Of a DNA stretch of 64,000 nt, positions 1-10,818 are shown piece by piece; position 1 is the stretch's first letter; every line of letters begins with the position of its first letter. The notes beneath the pieces are model-generated. The model did no database searches and had not been told where the DNA came from. It was given only the letters and a program-made list of their open reading frames with translations. The stretch is taken from positions 50,472,066 through 50,536,065 of the forward strand of contig NC_134400.1 of assembly GCF_050003625.1 (NCBI RefSeq), read 5' to 3'. This DNA is from Haematobia irritans (lineage: Eukaryota; Arthropoda; Insecta; Diptera; Muscidae). The position numbers and the translations under genes are program-made.

Positions 1-531
1 GCCATAGAATCGCGAGCTGTGTGGCATGTAGCGCCATCTTGTTGAAACCACATGTCAACCAAGTTCAGTTCTTCCATTTTTGGCAACAAAAAGTTTGTTA
101 GCATCGAACGATAGCGATCGCCATTCACCGTAACGTTGCGTCCAACAGCATCTTTGAAAAAATACGGTCCAATGATTCCACCAGCGTACAAACCACGCCA
201 AACAGTGCATTTTTCGGGATGCATGGGCAGTTCTTGAACGGCTTCTGGTTGCTCTTCACTCCAAATGCGGCAATTTTGCTTATTTACGTAGCCATTCAAC
301 CAGAAATGAGCCTCATCGCTGAACAAAATTTGTCGATAAACACATTTCGAACCGAACACTGATTTTGGTAATAAAATTCAATGATTTACAAGCGTTGCTC
401 GTTAGTAAGTCTATTCATGATGAAATGTCAAAGCATACTGAGCATCTTTCTCTTTGACACCATGTCTGAAATCCCACGTGATCTGTCAAATACTAATGCA
501 TGAAAATCCTAACCTCAAAAGAATCACCCTT
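1..531 (-). mobile_element. rosa-type (DD41D) mariner-like element, cut by window edge
   Basis: This is the 5' part of a Tc1/mariner-superfamily element on the minus strand, running off the left edge. Its terminus (ending CACCCTT at 531, next to TA) matches the copies at 27304, 30695 and 49828. It encodes the middle of the transposase from near the start through the second catalytic Asp region. A deletion junction near 331-356 joins the N-terminal leader directly to the catalytic core, at a point different from the other copies. It sits inside a HINE (the flanking bases are HINE sequence). Non-autonomous relic; family assignment rests on homology to the more complete copies. Confidence 0.85.
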
Positions 532-533
532 TA

Positions 534-862
534 TATCTAAATCTGAACCGATTTTTTCCAAAATCAACAGGGATCGTCTTTGAGCCGAAACAGGACCCTA
601 TCCCAAATTTTAGGACAATCGGACTAAAACTGCGAGCTGTACTTTGCACACAAAAATACATCAACAGACAGACAGACAGACGGACAGACAGACATACAGA
701 CAGACAGACAGACGGACGGACATAGCTAAATCGACTCAGAATTTAATTCTAAGCCGATCCGTATACTAAAAGGTTGGTCTATGATTACTCCTTCTTGGCG
801 TTACATACAAATGCACAAACTTATACCCTGTACCACAGTAGTGGTGAAGGGAATAAAAAAAC
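534..862 (-). mobile_element. HINE/DINE-1-like repeat (type D), 5' part
   Basis: Minus-strand start of a HINE-like element. Its 5' hairpin (complement of 822-858, with an ATACCCT..AGGG-type stem) is followed by a long GTCY microsatellite (complement of 664-722), then a region ending in the TTCAGATTTAGATAT word typical of these repeats, where the rosa element is inserted. It appears to have inserted in the T-run of the CACGC element that follows. There is no coding capacity. Confidence 0.6.
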
Positions 863-1428
863 AAAAAAAAAACTTTTGTCGAAGCAGGGATCGAACCAAC
901 GACCCTTGGCATGCAAGTCGGACGTAGCAACCACTGCTCCACGGTGCCGAACTAAATGTTTGTTTCTGTTAAATAAACTTTGTTTATTCGGTTCGTGGGC
1001 GCCGCAAGCTATGCTATATAAATATAACTTATATGGATATTTAGGTATTGATGGCCATAACAGGTACATAGCTCAGTGGTTAGTGTGTTGGCTTACAAAG
1101 TGTATGGCTTACCGAAAGGTAAAAAAATTTTAAAAATTTATAAAATCATATAATTTCTTCTACATTGGTGGTATTACAGGAAAAGGTGTTAAGAACTAAA
1201 CCACCTCGTGGATGTGAGAAAGATGTGAGGGAAAATGCAATTACCAAGAAAACAATGTTTTTTGAGTTGGTCTTTATTTGTTTTTACATCCTGGTAAAGA
1301 ATAAACGTTTATCACAAAAAGTATATACTTTTCATCCAAATACACTTCCTTACAGCGAAAAGCAAATGAGAAACGAACTTTGTTTGTCGAAAATTTCGTT
1401 TGGGAGGAAAGAATTATTTTTTTTCGTG
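863..1428 (-). mobile_element. CACGC-type TIR element, truncated copy with tRNA-like modules
   Basis: Reverse-oriented, truncated copy of the 0.92-kb element at 2500-3423 and the orthologue of the right-arm copy at 52133-53042. One TIR (CACG end at 1425-1428, preceded by an A/T run) is present; the other end is replaced by a HINE. A tRNA-like module lies at 880-948 (minus; the B-box word GGTTCGATCCC is slightly altered here). A second module at 1063-1112 (plus) keeps the A-box TAGCTCAGTGG but has lost the T-arm. Confidence 0.65.
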
Positions 1429-1432
1429 TGAA

Positions 1433-2497
1433 AATTGTAATGGGTATATAGATCAATAGATTTTAGATTTCAAATCAAGGCGTTATTTCATCATTTTCTA
1501 GCACACCTACAAGAGATTTTAACGATTCCTCTAAAACACAAACAAAAATTAGAGTAGTACAATGTAATTCGTTAATTTGGCCTTTTAAAGGTTTTGAATT
1601 GCTTAAATAAATGGTTCTTATAAATCCAGATTCTGATATAGTCTACATAGGTAAAATTTTTAGATTTATCTTCGGAAAGTGTACTATTTGAACTGCTCTA
1701 TTTCGGAGAATATCGACAATTGTAATTATTCCAATGGAAAACTCTGCTGAAAGAATATAGAACAAAATCTAAAGAAATATTCAAATAAGAAAGCGAGAAA
1801 ACTTTTCCAAAATCGTCCTTGGGTGTTATCTTAGCAAACTTTCTAAATAGAAGGAGGCCAAAAGTACACTGCAAAAGGATGAAGGCCAGTCCTCATATCC
1901 CTTTTCACCATATAGGGTGGTGGATGGGTGGAGCAAACTCGATGTTCCCTTAGAGTATCATTATTAAAGGCATTTAGATGACAATAGTACTTGACATTTT
2001 CTTTGTGGTCGTTTTGTTTTGTTGAACCCTAAACTGTGCTTAACTGGGACGTAATGTTTGTACGGAATTCATTTTAATAATCCTAAGTAGGGGCATTATG
2101 TACAATTAGAATCTACCCAAAAGAAATGGGAGGAAAAATCGTTGAGTTTTTATACACGCACAGAAAAGTTTGTTTTTTATATGTTTCAGTGTAAAATGTA
2201 CATATATTTGAAACTTTGATCTTAAGGCATAGTTATGAGTACATAATTCTCATAAACTAGCATAAAATATTTGTGTCATATACACATGTAAGTTAATATT
2301 TTGTTATATATTGTGTTTGGAACGGGGTTTAAATATAATATCAGTGGATACAAACATGTATTAATTTTGAAATTTTGTGTAAACATATATATGTTTAGAT
2401 AAGTCACAGCGAGAGAGAGAACTAAAGATGGCGACGAAAGGACACCAAAGTAGCACAATGAGAGCAAAGTGTTGGTACTGTGAGATTACATGGGACA
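1433..2497. other. Non-coding sequence shared by both arms
   Basis: No ORF or repeat family that I recognise. It is colinear with the complement of 51009-52080 at roughly 96-98% identity in the blocks compared, with substitutions and small indels in non-coding sequence. It contains AT-rich stretches and a short (GAGA) run near 2410. It is probably unique DNA carried along in the inverted duplication. Confidence 0.5.
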
Positions 2498-2825
2498 TAC
2501 ACGCAAAAAAATAATTCTTTCCTCCCAAACCAAATTTTAGACAAACAAAGTTCGTTTCTCATTTGCTTTTCGCTGTAAGAAAGTGTATTTGGAAGAAAAG
2601 TATATACTTTTTGCGATAAACGTTTATTCTTTTCCAGGATGTAAACACAATTTCATAAAGACAAACTTAAAAAAAAAAACATTGTTTTCTTGCTAATTGC
2701 ATTTTCCTCACATCTTTCTCACTTCGACGAGGTTTTTTAGTTCTTAACACCTTTTCCTGTAATACCAAGAATGTAGAAGAAATTATACGATTTTATAAAT
2801 TTTTAAAATTTTTTTACCTTTCGCC

Positions 2826-2892
2826 TGGATGGAGAATCGAACCGCGGAACATGCACTTTGTAAGCCAACACACTAACCACTGAGCTATGTAC
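2826..2892 (-). repeat. tRNA-like module M1 inside TIR element
   Basis: On the minus strand this reads an A-box TAGCTCAGTGG followed about 40 bases later by a B-box GGTTCGATTC flanked by a T-stem, the spacing of a tRNA internal Pol III promoter. The anticodon stem is poorly paired, so I do not call a functional tRNA. It is more likely a tRNA-derived SINE head captured by the element. Confidence 0.6.
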
Positions 2893-3008
2893 CTGTTATG
2901 GTCATCAATAGATAATTATCCATATAAGTTATATTTATATAGCATAGCTTGCGGCGCCCACGAACCGAATAAACAAAGTTTATTTAACAGAAATAAACAT
3001 TTAGTTTG

Positions 3009-3080
3009 ACACCGTGGAGCAGTGGTTGCTACGTCCGACTTGCATGCCAAGGGTCGTGGGTTCGATCCCTGCTTCGACCA
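3009..3080 (+). repeat. tRNA-like module M2 inside TIR element
   Basis: It has a B-box GGTTCGATCCC with flanking T-stem (GTGGG/CCTGC with wobble) and an upstream A-box-like GTGGAGCAGTGG. It resembles the head of the SINE at 47915-48228, which has the same GTCGTGGGTTCGAT and CTGCTTCGACC words, so the module is probably SINE-derived. The acceptor stem is not convincingly paired. Confidence 0.6.
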
Positions 3081-3425
3081 AAGTTTTTTGTTTTGTTTTG
3101 TTTTTTTTTTTTGTACATATATTCCAGATAAGCTCGGAAGATTCTGAAAAAATGTTCAACATTGCATTGCAGTATATTAAATTTTGAACTGTAAAATGTG
3201 TCTTATTAAAGACCTAAAGTCAGAAAAGAACAGTGTTTGATATAAACGAAATGGACTGTGTTGTTGTTTCAAAAATAACTTTTTTATTGAAAAAATAAAA
3301 ATTTTGTAAAAAACGAATTTTTTCGGTGATAAAAGTTTAAAATTTTCGAAGCAATTCAAAAAACTTTAACAAAAGAAAAACGTTTTCGGTACATGTTTTC
3401 CAAACGTTTTCTTTCTTTGCGTGTA

Positions 3426-3773
3426 TGTGTTGTTGTGTATAACTGTGTATCATGTATCTATCTCGTCTTCTTCTGGGTGTTTGATTAAATTTGGTACAGG
3501 GAGTTTTTTGGGCACAGGGACGAACGCTATTGAATTTGGAAGAAATCGGATCAAATTTAGATATAGCTCCCATATATATGTATCGCCCGATTTCGACAAA
3601 TGGGGTCACAAATTGCGACCTAGACTTTGATCACAAAAATGTGTTCACAGACAGACAGACGGGCGGACGGACGGACATGGTTATATCGACTCAGGGACCC
3701 ACCCTGAGCATTATTGCCAAAGACACCATGTGTCTATCTCGTCTCCTTCTGGGTGTTACAAACATATGCACTA
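3426..3773. mobile_element. Chimeric HINE segments, inverted junction near 3611
   Basis: 3487-3610 reads in plus orientation like the type E HINE at 5600-5720 (TTTGGTACAGGGAG and ATAGCTCCCATATATATG words). From 3611 the sequence switches to minus-orientation type B HINE with a GACAGACA/GGACGGAC tract at 3651-3678. The 5' end of that type B element continues at 4353-4400 beyond the inserted MITE. Short ORFs here are by-products of the repeats. Confidence 0.55.
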
Positions 3774-4350
3774 CCCAGCAAAAAAATTTGGAAGTTCTTC
3801 CAAAGGCACAACTTTAAAAGCACTTCCAGAAGATGCACTCCCAATGATGTTCCTTATTTTAACTACCCAGGAAGTTCTTTTAATTCAATTTTTTATAACT
3901 TGGGTTTTTCATACTTTTAATGGGTAATTTTAACTTTTTTTTTTTGTTTCAAATAGGTTAAAAACAGAGTAAGAATTCATAGAATGGTACAAATCATTTA
4001 AATTTGGTCGAAAAAATGCTAAATCCAATCTGAAAAACTTGTGAATTTTTGAAAACATTTGAGGTCAAATGTTTCCGACAAGCGTTAGAATCCATTAAAA
4101 ATTATAAAAAATTATAAAAATTATTTATTTGGCAAAATATCACATAATTTTTTAATTTACACCCAAAACATTGAATTCGGGTCACACCTAAAGAAGTGTT
4201 GCAAATTCAGTGCACCGGCTGTTGAAATGGTGGACTTCCGTCCTATGACAAGCCCATGTTAAATTCATCGCTTCTGCGTCAATTTTGCACCACTTCCAGT
4301 TCCAAAAAGAACATTTTCATTACTTTTTTGACGACGCTTTTTTTGCTGGG
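3774..4350 (+). mobile_element. CCCAGC-type MITE
   Basis: A 577-bp element with TIRs CCCAGCAAAAAAA / TTTTTTTGCTGGG, flanked by TA at 3772-3773 and 4351-4352. It is inserted in a type B HINE whose uninterrupted version (complement of 48276-48310) has a single TA at the same place. No coding capacity. The right-arm copy is 43064-47077; its TA at 3954-3955 is the empty site for the DD37E element inserted there. Confidence 0.88.
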
Positions 4351-4352
4351 TA

Positions 4353-4408
4353 ACTTATAATACCCTGTTCCACAGTGTGGCGCAGGGTATAATGACACAC
4401 AAAGAATT
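4353..4408 (-). mobile_element. 5' hairpin end of type B HINE
   Basis: Complement of the terminal TATACCCTGCGCCAC...GGGTAT stem-loop seen at 48250-48285. It belongs with the minus-oriented type B segment at 3611-3773 and abuts the type E HINE. Confidence 0.55.
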
Positions 4409-4431
4409 TTTATACACTAAACCACATAGTG

Positions 4432-5407
4432 CACGGATGAAAAAGGCTGTTTTTCATATGTTTGGCTATAAACATTATATGTTTGGAACACAAATTTTTA
4501 AACACAATATTTTTGAGTGCAAGCATATAATGTTCATAAACTAGCATAACATGTTTGGGACATATATGTTAATATGTTAGAACATATTATGTTTGGGACA
4601 TAAAATGTTTGTAAATATAATATGCTTGGATGCAAACATATATTAATTTAGAAATAGCCTATAAACATATATGTGTTTAGTAGCTTGGAGCGCTATTTAA
4701 CAGGGAGCGATATTGAATTAAGTTGGTGCTTGTTGCTTGTTATTACAAAATTAACATTTTATTTTTCCTTGGGCAATTGATCAGCTACTTCTTTGATCCT
4801 TACAAACTGTGTGGTCCGCTGTTCGAATCCCCGTCCGGCAAAAGGTAAAATTAAAATAAAAAAATCATACAATTGAATAATTTCTTCTACAATGTTTGTA
4901 TTACAGAAAAAGGTGCTAAGAACTAAAAAATCTCGTGGAAGTGAGAAGGATGTGGGGGAATATACAATTGGGCAGAAACAAAATTTTGAGCATTCAGGTC
5001 GAAAACCTATGTTGTTAGCACCTATATTACCTGTTTATTTTCATAATTCATTATGATTGTAAATATATAAATAAATAAATAAAATTTTGAGCACAATATT
5101 GTTTGGGAGAATTTTTTTTAAGCATATAATATTTTTGGGTGCAAAATGCTTCCAAACATATTATATGTTCACATAATAACATATTGTTTTTTGGAAGACA
5201 ACATTATTGAATTTGGATGCAAAAATACAAAATGTTTGTAACTTAGACTATCCAAACATATATTGTTTAGACCAATATGCTTTCAAACATATTATATATT
5301 GGAAGAGATCAAACATATAAATGTTTGGGCAATACCCAAAAATGTATATGCTTGAAGCAAAATATGTTTGGGAGTATATGTTACAGAAGCGATTTTTTGT
5401 GAGCGTG
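4432..5407 (+). mobile_element. CACG-type TIR element with one tRNA-like module
   Basis: A 976-bp insertion absent from the right arm. Its ends, CACGGATGAAAAAGGCT and the complement CACGCTCACAAAAAATCGCT, form imperfect TIRs. The flanking dinucleotide TG (4430-4431, 5408-5409) is single in the right arm. A tRNA-like segment (about 4774-4840) has the B-box GTTCGAATCCC. Internally it is rich in repeated ACATATTATGTTTG words. Distant relative of the CACGC elements; no ORF of note. Confidence 0.75.
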
Positions 5408-6799
5408 TGGTTAGGGTATAATAAGTTTGATCTGCCAAAAAATGTGCCTACCAGAAATATTGATTTTAGACCCCATAAAATATATACCGATCGACTCAGA
5501 ATCACCTCCTGAGTCGATCTAGCGCTTGGTGTCCGTCCGTCTGTCCATGTATTTGTTGTTTACAGGATTCCGGTCGCAATTATTAACCGATTTTGATGAA
5601 ATTTGGTACAGGGAGTTTTTTGGGCACAAGGACGAACGCTATTGAATTTGGAAGAAATCGGATCAAATTTAGATATAGCTCCCATATATATGTATCGCCC
5701 GATTTTGACAAATGGGGTCACGTTGCGCTTTCTTTTAAACGGATGGTCACCAAATTTGGCAGAAGGTAATCTTTTTCACCGCCCTTCAAGTCTTCAAAAT
5801 TTCATCGAAATCGGTTCAGATTTAGATATAGCTCTCATATATATGTATCGCCCGATTTTTCTAAATTTGGCCATAAAACCCTTATTTATCAACCGATCTT
5901 ACTCAAAGTTGGCTAAGTGTTATCTTCTATAGCACTTACTATATGTGCAAAAAAACATCGAAATCGGTTCAGATTTAGATATAGCTCCCATATATATGTA
6001 TAGCCCGATTTTCCCAATTTGGCCATAGAACCCTTATTTATTAACCGATCTTACTCAAAGTTGGCTAGATCCAGTCCCCTATAGTACTAACGGTATGTGC
6101 AAAAAAGCATCGAAATGGGTTCAGATTTCGTTATAGCTCCCATATATATGTAACGCCCGATTTTGCCAAATTTGGTCATAATAACCTTATTTTTGACCAT
6201 AGAGGCCTCATTTATTACCTAATCGTACTCAAATTTTGCACAAGGTAACCGTCTGTGGTATTAATCAAAACCGAAAAATATTATGCAAATTGGTTCAGAA
6301 TTAGATATAGCTTCCATATATATGCATCGCTCTATTTTCCCAAATTTGGCCATAGTACTCTTATTTATTAACCAATGTTACTCAAATATCAAATTTTGAT
6401 GTACTAGCCGATCGTATTTATACGTACTTGTAGCTCTTACATAAGAATATTGCTCGATTTTTACAAATTTGGATTTATTACCCACACTAATTGGCTCAAT
6501 ATTAGTGGCATACTAACTCCGTAGGTGCAATATCAAAACAACCAGTGTTGCTAGAAGTTAGGGGAAATTCCCTATATGTAGGGTTTTTCTAATATTTAGC
6601 GTCTTGTAGGGACGTAGGGCCACAATGTAGGGACATTTTCACTCAACACAATTTGTAATAATTTTTACATTTTGGTGGCTCTAGAGGAGGAAATTAGAAG
6701 CCGGCAAGGCTTGATCTTTAACAATGTGTGGTAACAACTGTTACCACTCGTACCAAAAGAAAAATCTAACAAAATTTGAAGATTACCACAAATCTACCA

Positions 6800-7025
6800 A
6801 ACAAATATTTCTATAGACATTTTTGTCAAAACTTTATTCCTGTAGAAAATTTTATCAACATTTTATTTCTATAGAAAATTTTCTCAAAATTATATTTCTA
6901 AAGAATTTTTTTTTTCAAAATATTATTTCTATAAAAAATTTTCTCAAAATTTTATTTCTATGGAATTTTTCTCTAAATTTTATTTCTATAGAATTTATTG
7001 TCAAAATTTTATTTTTATAGAGATT
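6800..7025 (+). repeat. Minisatellite of TCTATAGA-containing units
   Basis: Degenerate tandem units of about 29-30 bp (TTTTATTTCTATAGAAAATT words) within the type E HINE. Mirrored at about 41355-41580 in the other arm. The short ORF across it is an artefact of the repeat. Confidence 0.6.
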
Positions 7026-7434
7026 TAACAAAAAAAGATTACTAATTTGGGTAGAATTCTACCAACTGTGGCAACGGTGGTGGTAATACAAATTTATATT
7101 CTAAGTTATGTACGTTGCATATTCATGTTTTAAGATAATAAAGTACTTAGAACCATTTTTGTTTTGTAAAATTTTTTAAATTTAACGAAAAATATTGTAG
7201 GGAAAATATTCGGGTAAACCGAATATTTTCCCTGGCAAGATTGACTATGAGCTATACTCAGATTGAGACAAAGCACCCATAAACATGTACCCCTTAATTT
7301 TCTTAAATATGCAACTGCGGTTTATCTCCCAGACCTATATCAATGTTACCACACAAATGTTTATGATTACTAATTCAGTAAGGGTGGTTTAGGGTATGAT
7401 ATAGTCGGCCCCGCCCGACTTTCTACTTTACTTC

Positions 7435-8849
7435 ATTATGAAAATATCCATATCCTGGTCCCATATATATATTTATTGTTTTCTTGTTTATCCATTTGGT
7501 GAGCAAACATCAAAAGTTTATCAGTTGCACAAATATTGGGTTGTATTTGAAAATGACAATTCGGGCAAGAAGGCGATTAGATGTGCTGGTAGTTTCGACA
7601 ATTACACTCTGGGGAAGGAAAATTACATTGCAAGTAGTAGTGAAATGTGGACTTTAGGGTTGGAGCTTTTTTCCGTTTGTATGAATGCGTTAATATTTGC
7701 AAAATATTCTTCAGTATTATCGTACACAGTCCAAGAATTAACAATGTATGCAATAGTTAGGGATTTGAATACAAGAATACCATAGTAAGCGAAAAGCAGG
7801 ATGCCAAAGTCATAAAAATAACCGTAGATTTGATAACTGTGCTCAGAATAAGAAATTGATCTGATTTTCTGGATATCAGCAAAATGGTATTAGTTACGCG
7901 TGCACCCATAAAAAAAAATGGGTCCAACAATTTTGATTTTCTTAAGGTTTTTGGTATTAATTAGGAGCCAAAGAATAGCTATTTAGATAACCTATTTAGC
8001 TTTAAATATAGGCATTATTTTATTAAATTTGTGATATACAGTGAACGTCAAAATAAACTGTATATACGAATTTAATTCAAAATTCTCTTTATTTTAACCT
8101 TTATATCTACGATTTCATTAAACATTACTTGGTTTAGCTATAGAGTATTTAAGTCTCTACTTAAACTTAAAAATCAAAAATTAATTTTTAAAATAACATA
8201 AAATTTTAGAATAAGCAAAGATTTTCGGGTGGTTCGCGTTGGCTACCTTTCACTGATATTAAAGATTACGCAACCTACATTTTAGGATGTGCAATTTACA
8301 AAATATTAAGGACACATTTCTTTAAAATAATGAAATTTTAATTAAAATAAAGTTTATAATCTTTGCTTTAAAAATTGTTTTCATAGCACACAAATTTTGG
8401 AAATTCGCGTCCCTTCGTTAAAGACACATGCCTTTGAACTGAGACAAATTTTCTTTAAAGTAAATAAACACATTTTAGATTTAAAGAAATCATCCTTAAA
8501 TTAGACGAATTATTGAATTTTGATACTTAAGATAAAAACGCTTCAAATATAGGCTAAGACTTCTTTGAGGATTTAGCATCTCTTGTTTCAATTTTTTTTT
8601 GGATTAAGAAAACAGATTTTATTTTGGAGTATCCATTATAATTTGGCTTTTTAAACTGGCATTAGTTTATACGTGAATAACTTTATTCTATACAGCGAAA
8701 AGAGAATGAAAATTTCATTACTGTGATCTGTATTCTAATTTTAATTTTATTGATCCTACACTCAAAAAAAAAGCGAATCCTATATTTCACTAAAGTCGAT
8801 TTAATTCTAGTTCATGGAATTATTATGCTTTAAGAATGTTTCCATGAAA
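7435..8849. other. Non-coding DNA with MITE relic and an unrecognised 115-codon ORF
   Basis: An open frame runs 7438-7785, but I recognise no domain, and its right-arm orthologue (40558-40818) is shifted in its first codons, so I do not call a gene. From about 7905 the sequence shows the word GGTATTAATTAGGAGCC, a variant of the MITE core seen at 12750 and 63605, and a terminal CACTCAAAAAAAAAGCG near 8760. The TA at 8065-8066 is the empty site for the right-arm MITE at 39750-40276. Confidence 0.4.
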
Positions 8850-10073
8850 CTTCTACAAAAGACTATCATCCACAATCGAATTACTTGGGTTGAGGTAACA
8901 CTTGCCGATGGCAAGGTATCTTAAAACTTCCTAACACCGTCTTATAAACGTGGCATATATTAAACTACAAAAGGCCGGTTAAATACGTATATAATTCAGT
9001 TTGACAACATGTTCTATAGAAATAAAATTTTGACAACATTTTCTATAGAAATAAAATTTTGACAATATTTTGTATAGAAATAAAATTTTAATAAAATGTT
9101 CTATAGAAATACAATTTTGAAAAAATTTTCTATAGAAATAAAATTTTGATTTATTTTGAAAATAATAAAAACAAATAGATCTCAAGCTTGGGAAAATAAA
9201 GAATTTTATTTAAAATTTTGACAAACATTTCTATAGAAATAAAATTTTGACAAATGTCAAAATTTTATTTGTATAGAAAACAAATAAAATTTTGACAAAA
9301 TTGTCTATAGCGACAAAATTTTGACAACATTTTCTATAGAAATAAAATATTGACAAATTTTTCTATAGAAATAAAATTTTGACAATATTTTCTATAGAAA
9401 TAAAATTTTGACAAAATTTTTTATAGAAATACAATTTTGGCAATATTTTCTATAGAAATAAAAATTTGATAAAATGTTCTATAGAAATACAATTTTGACA
9501 AAATTTTCTATAGAAATAAAATTTTGATTTATTTTGAAAATAATAAAAACAAATAGATCTCAAGCTTGGGAAAATAAAGAATTTTATTTAAAATTTTGAC
9601 AAACATTTCTATAGAAATAAAATTTTGACAAATGTCAAAATTTTATTTGTATAGAAAACAAATAAACTTTTGAAAAATTTTTCTATAGAAATAAAATTTT
9701 GACAATATTTTCTATAGAAATAAATTTTGACAAAATTTTCTATAGAAATAAAATTTTGACACAATATTCTATAGCAAGAACATTTTGGTGGATTATTTTT
9801 GGTTGGACCAATTTTTGTGTGATTGGGGATCGGCTATCTATAACTATATACCGATATTGACCAACTTTGGCGTGGTTGTTCGATACCATATGCTTACAAC
9901 ACTACCAAATTTCAACCGAATCGGATAAAGTTTGCTTTTCTAAGAGGCTCCGCAAGCCAAACCTGGGCGTCGGTTTATATGGGGGCCATACGTAAAAGAG
10001 GTCTAATATGGCCCATTTACAATACCATCCGACGTACATCAATAACAACTACTTGTGTCAAGTTTCAATGGTC
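8850..10073 (-). mobile_element. HINE type A, 3' two-thirds
   Basis: Minus-oriented HINE sequence lacking its 3' hairpin. It includes the CACTTGCCGATGGCAAGGTA word, the 29-bp minisatellite (9000-9780), one 153-bp-type unit, and stops within GTCAAGTTTCAA at 10073 where LINE sequence begins. Orthologue: 37756 to about 38990. Confidence 0.7.
9000..9780 (+). repeat. 29-bp minisatellite
   Basis: About 25 tandem units of roughly 29 bp built on GACAAAATTTTCTATAGAAA. A longer internal duplication (around 9140-9290 and 9510-9665) repeats an AAATAGATCTCAAGCTTGGG-containing block. The unit contains the palindrome TCTATAGA. Mirrored at 38030-38815. Confidence 0.85.
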
Positions 10074-10311
10074 TGTACAACGGCCTTATCCTTCAGTGTG
10101 CCAGAGATAGTTTCGCGGAAGATCTCTTTGTCTCCCCCTTTTCCCATCACTAATAGAATGGATCCAGCATAACTCCTCCGAACTGCTTGAACTGCCACCT
10201 CAGCTTTCCTTGGATTCACTTTATCCCTCAAACTTCTAAACACATCCGCATAACTGTGCCCATCACTGGGCTTTATAATGGCGGCATCGGGGCGTTCCCT
10301 TGACCCCTTTT
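10074..10311 (-). pseudogene. LINE ORF1 (gag-like) fragment
   Basis: A minus-strand frame of about 80 codons (the open 61-codon part is 10058-10243, reading a little into the HINE) with the motif SYADVFRSLRDKV and RSYAGSILLVMGKGGDKEIF. This is characteristic of ORF1 proteins of R1/I/Loa-like non-LTR retrotransposons just upstream of their zinc knuckles. No knuckles, endonuclease or RT are present. It is sandwiched between two HINE segments; the translation of the 37503-37755 copy is identical. Confidence 0.7.
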
Positions 10312-10818
10312 GTTTTTATACCCTCCACCATAGGAATGGGGGGTATATTAACTTTGTCATTCCGTTTGTAACACATCGAAATATTTCTCTAAGACCTTTT
10401 AAAGTACCTCTGTAAAATAAATATATGTGCAACAATAGTTTCATTTCTCTTTTGGACGAAAATAACGGTACATAAAAATGTTCTTTTTAACGATGTTTAG
10501 GTGACTCTATGCTATGATTATTATTAGACACCAATTCAATGTACCGTTATATGAAATTTGTAGTGAAAGTTAGAAGTTCAATAGAAAATAGTTACATGTG
10601 CATTGTACATCATTTGCATTTTTTCGCTGAATTTACACGTTGCACATACAATTTTTTTACGAGGGTATATATGTCCGTCCGTCTTTTGAAATCTCGCTAA
10701 CTTCCGAACGAAACAAGTTATCGACTTGAAACTTGGCATAAGTAGTTTTTATTGATGTAGGTCGAATGGTATTGCAAATGGGCCATATCGGACCACTTTT
10801 ACGTATAGCCCCCATATA
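10312..10818 (+). mobile_element. HINE type A, 5' part
   Basis: Begins with the 5' hairpin TATACCCTCCACCATAGG...GGGGTATA and the conserved AACTTTGTCATTCCGTTTG. It contains a non-HINE block (about 10395-10670) before the GTCC tract, and is cut at a TA (10817-10818) by the DD37E element. Orthologue: 36981-37496. Confidence 0.7.

Larger units (their letters stand above)
2500..3423 (+). mobile_element. CACGC-type TIR element, full length, two tRNA-like modules
   Basis: A 924-bp element with terminal inverted repeats CACGCAAAAAA / CTTTGCGTG, flanked by TA at 2498-2499 and 3424-3425. The right arm preserves the empty site (single TA at 51007-51008), so the boundaries are exact and the insertion postdates the duplication. 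There is no transposase. It contains two tRNA-like modules in opposite orientation (2826-2892 minus, 3009-3080 plus). Other copies: 863-1428, 52133-53042 and, more distantly, 4432-5407. Confidence 0.88.
4409..7434 (+). mobile_element. HINE/DINE-1-like element type E (with insertion)
   Basis: Plus-oriented HINE. The 5' palindrome (TATACNCTAAACCACATAG / GGTTAGGGTATA) is split by the 4432-5407 insertion. It is followed by a short GTCC/GTCT tract at 5530-5545, roughly 153-bp tandem units (5669, 5823, 5976, 6128), a 29-bp-type minisatellite near 6800-7025 and a 3' hairpin AGTCGGCCCCGCCCGACT at 7403-7420. The right-arm orthologue is 40909-43002. Non-coding. Confidence 0.65.
863..10818 (+). repeat. 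Left arm of a large inverted duplication
   Basis: This interval matches the reverse complement of 36981 to about 52737 over most of its length. Shared blocks, left versus right: 1440-2497 with 51009-52080; 3611-4430 with 42985-43063 plus 46903-47220; 5408-9000 with 38815-42980; 9000-10818 with 36981-38815. Blocks checked by eye are roughly 96-100% identical. Arm-specific insertions interrupt the colinearity. The outer limit on this side is obscured by a HINE insertion and could lie outside the window. Confidence 0.85.

Noticed and set aside
664..722. Stand-alone microsatellite (GACA)n
   Set aside because: It is the GTCY tract that belongs to the HINE, as in all other copies.
774..1133. 119-codon ORF and its mirror at 52450-52788
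   Set aside because: Spans HINE, tRNA-like and TIR-element sequence; a composite of repeats.
2826..3080. Functional tRNA genes
   Set aside because: A- and B-box words are present, but acceptor and anticodon stems do not pair well and the modules lie inside transposable elements.
7438..7785. 115-codon ORF conserved between arms
   Set aside because: Conservation is explained by the inverted duplication, the right-arm version loses the upstream frame, and no domain is recognisable.
9000..9780. CRISPR-like array
   Set aside because: Direct 29-bp repeats without unique spacers, in a eukaryotic HINE; this is a minisatellite.
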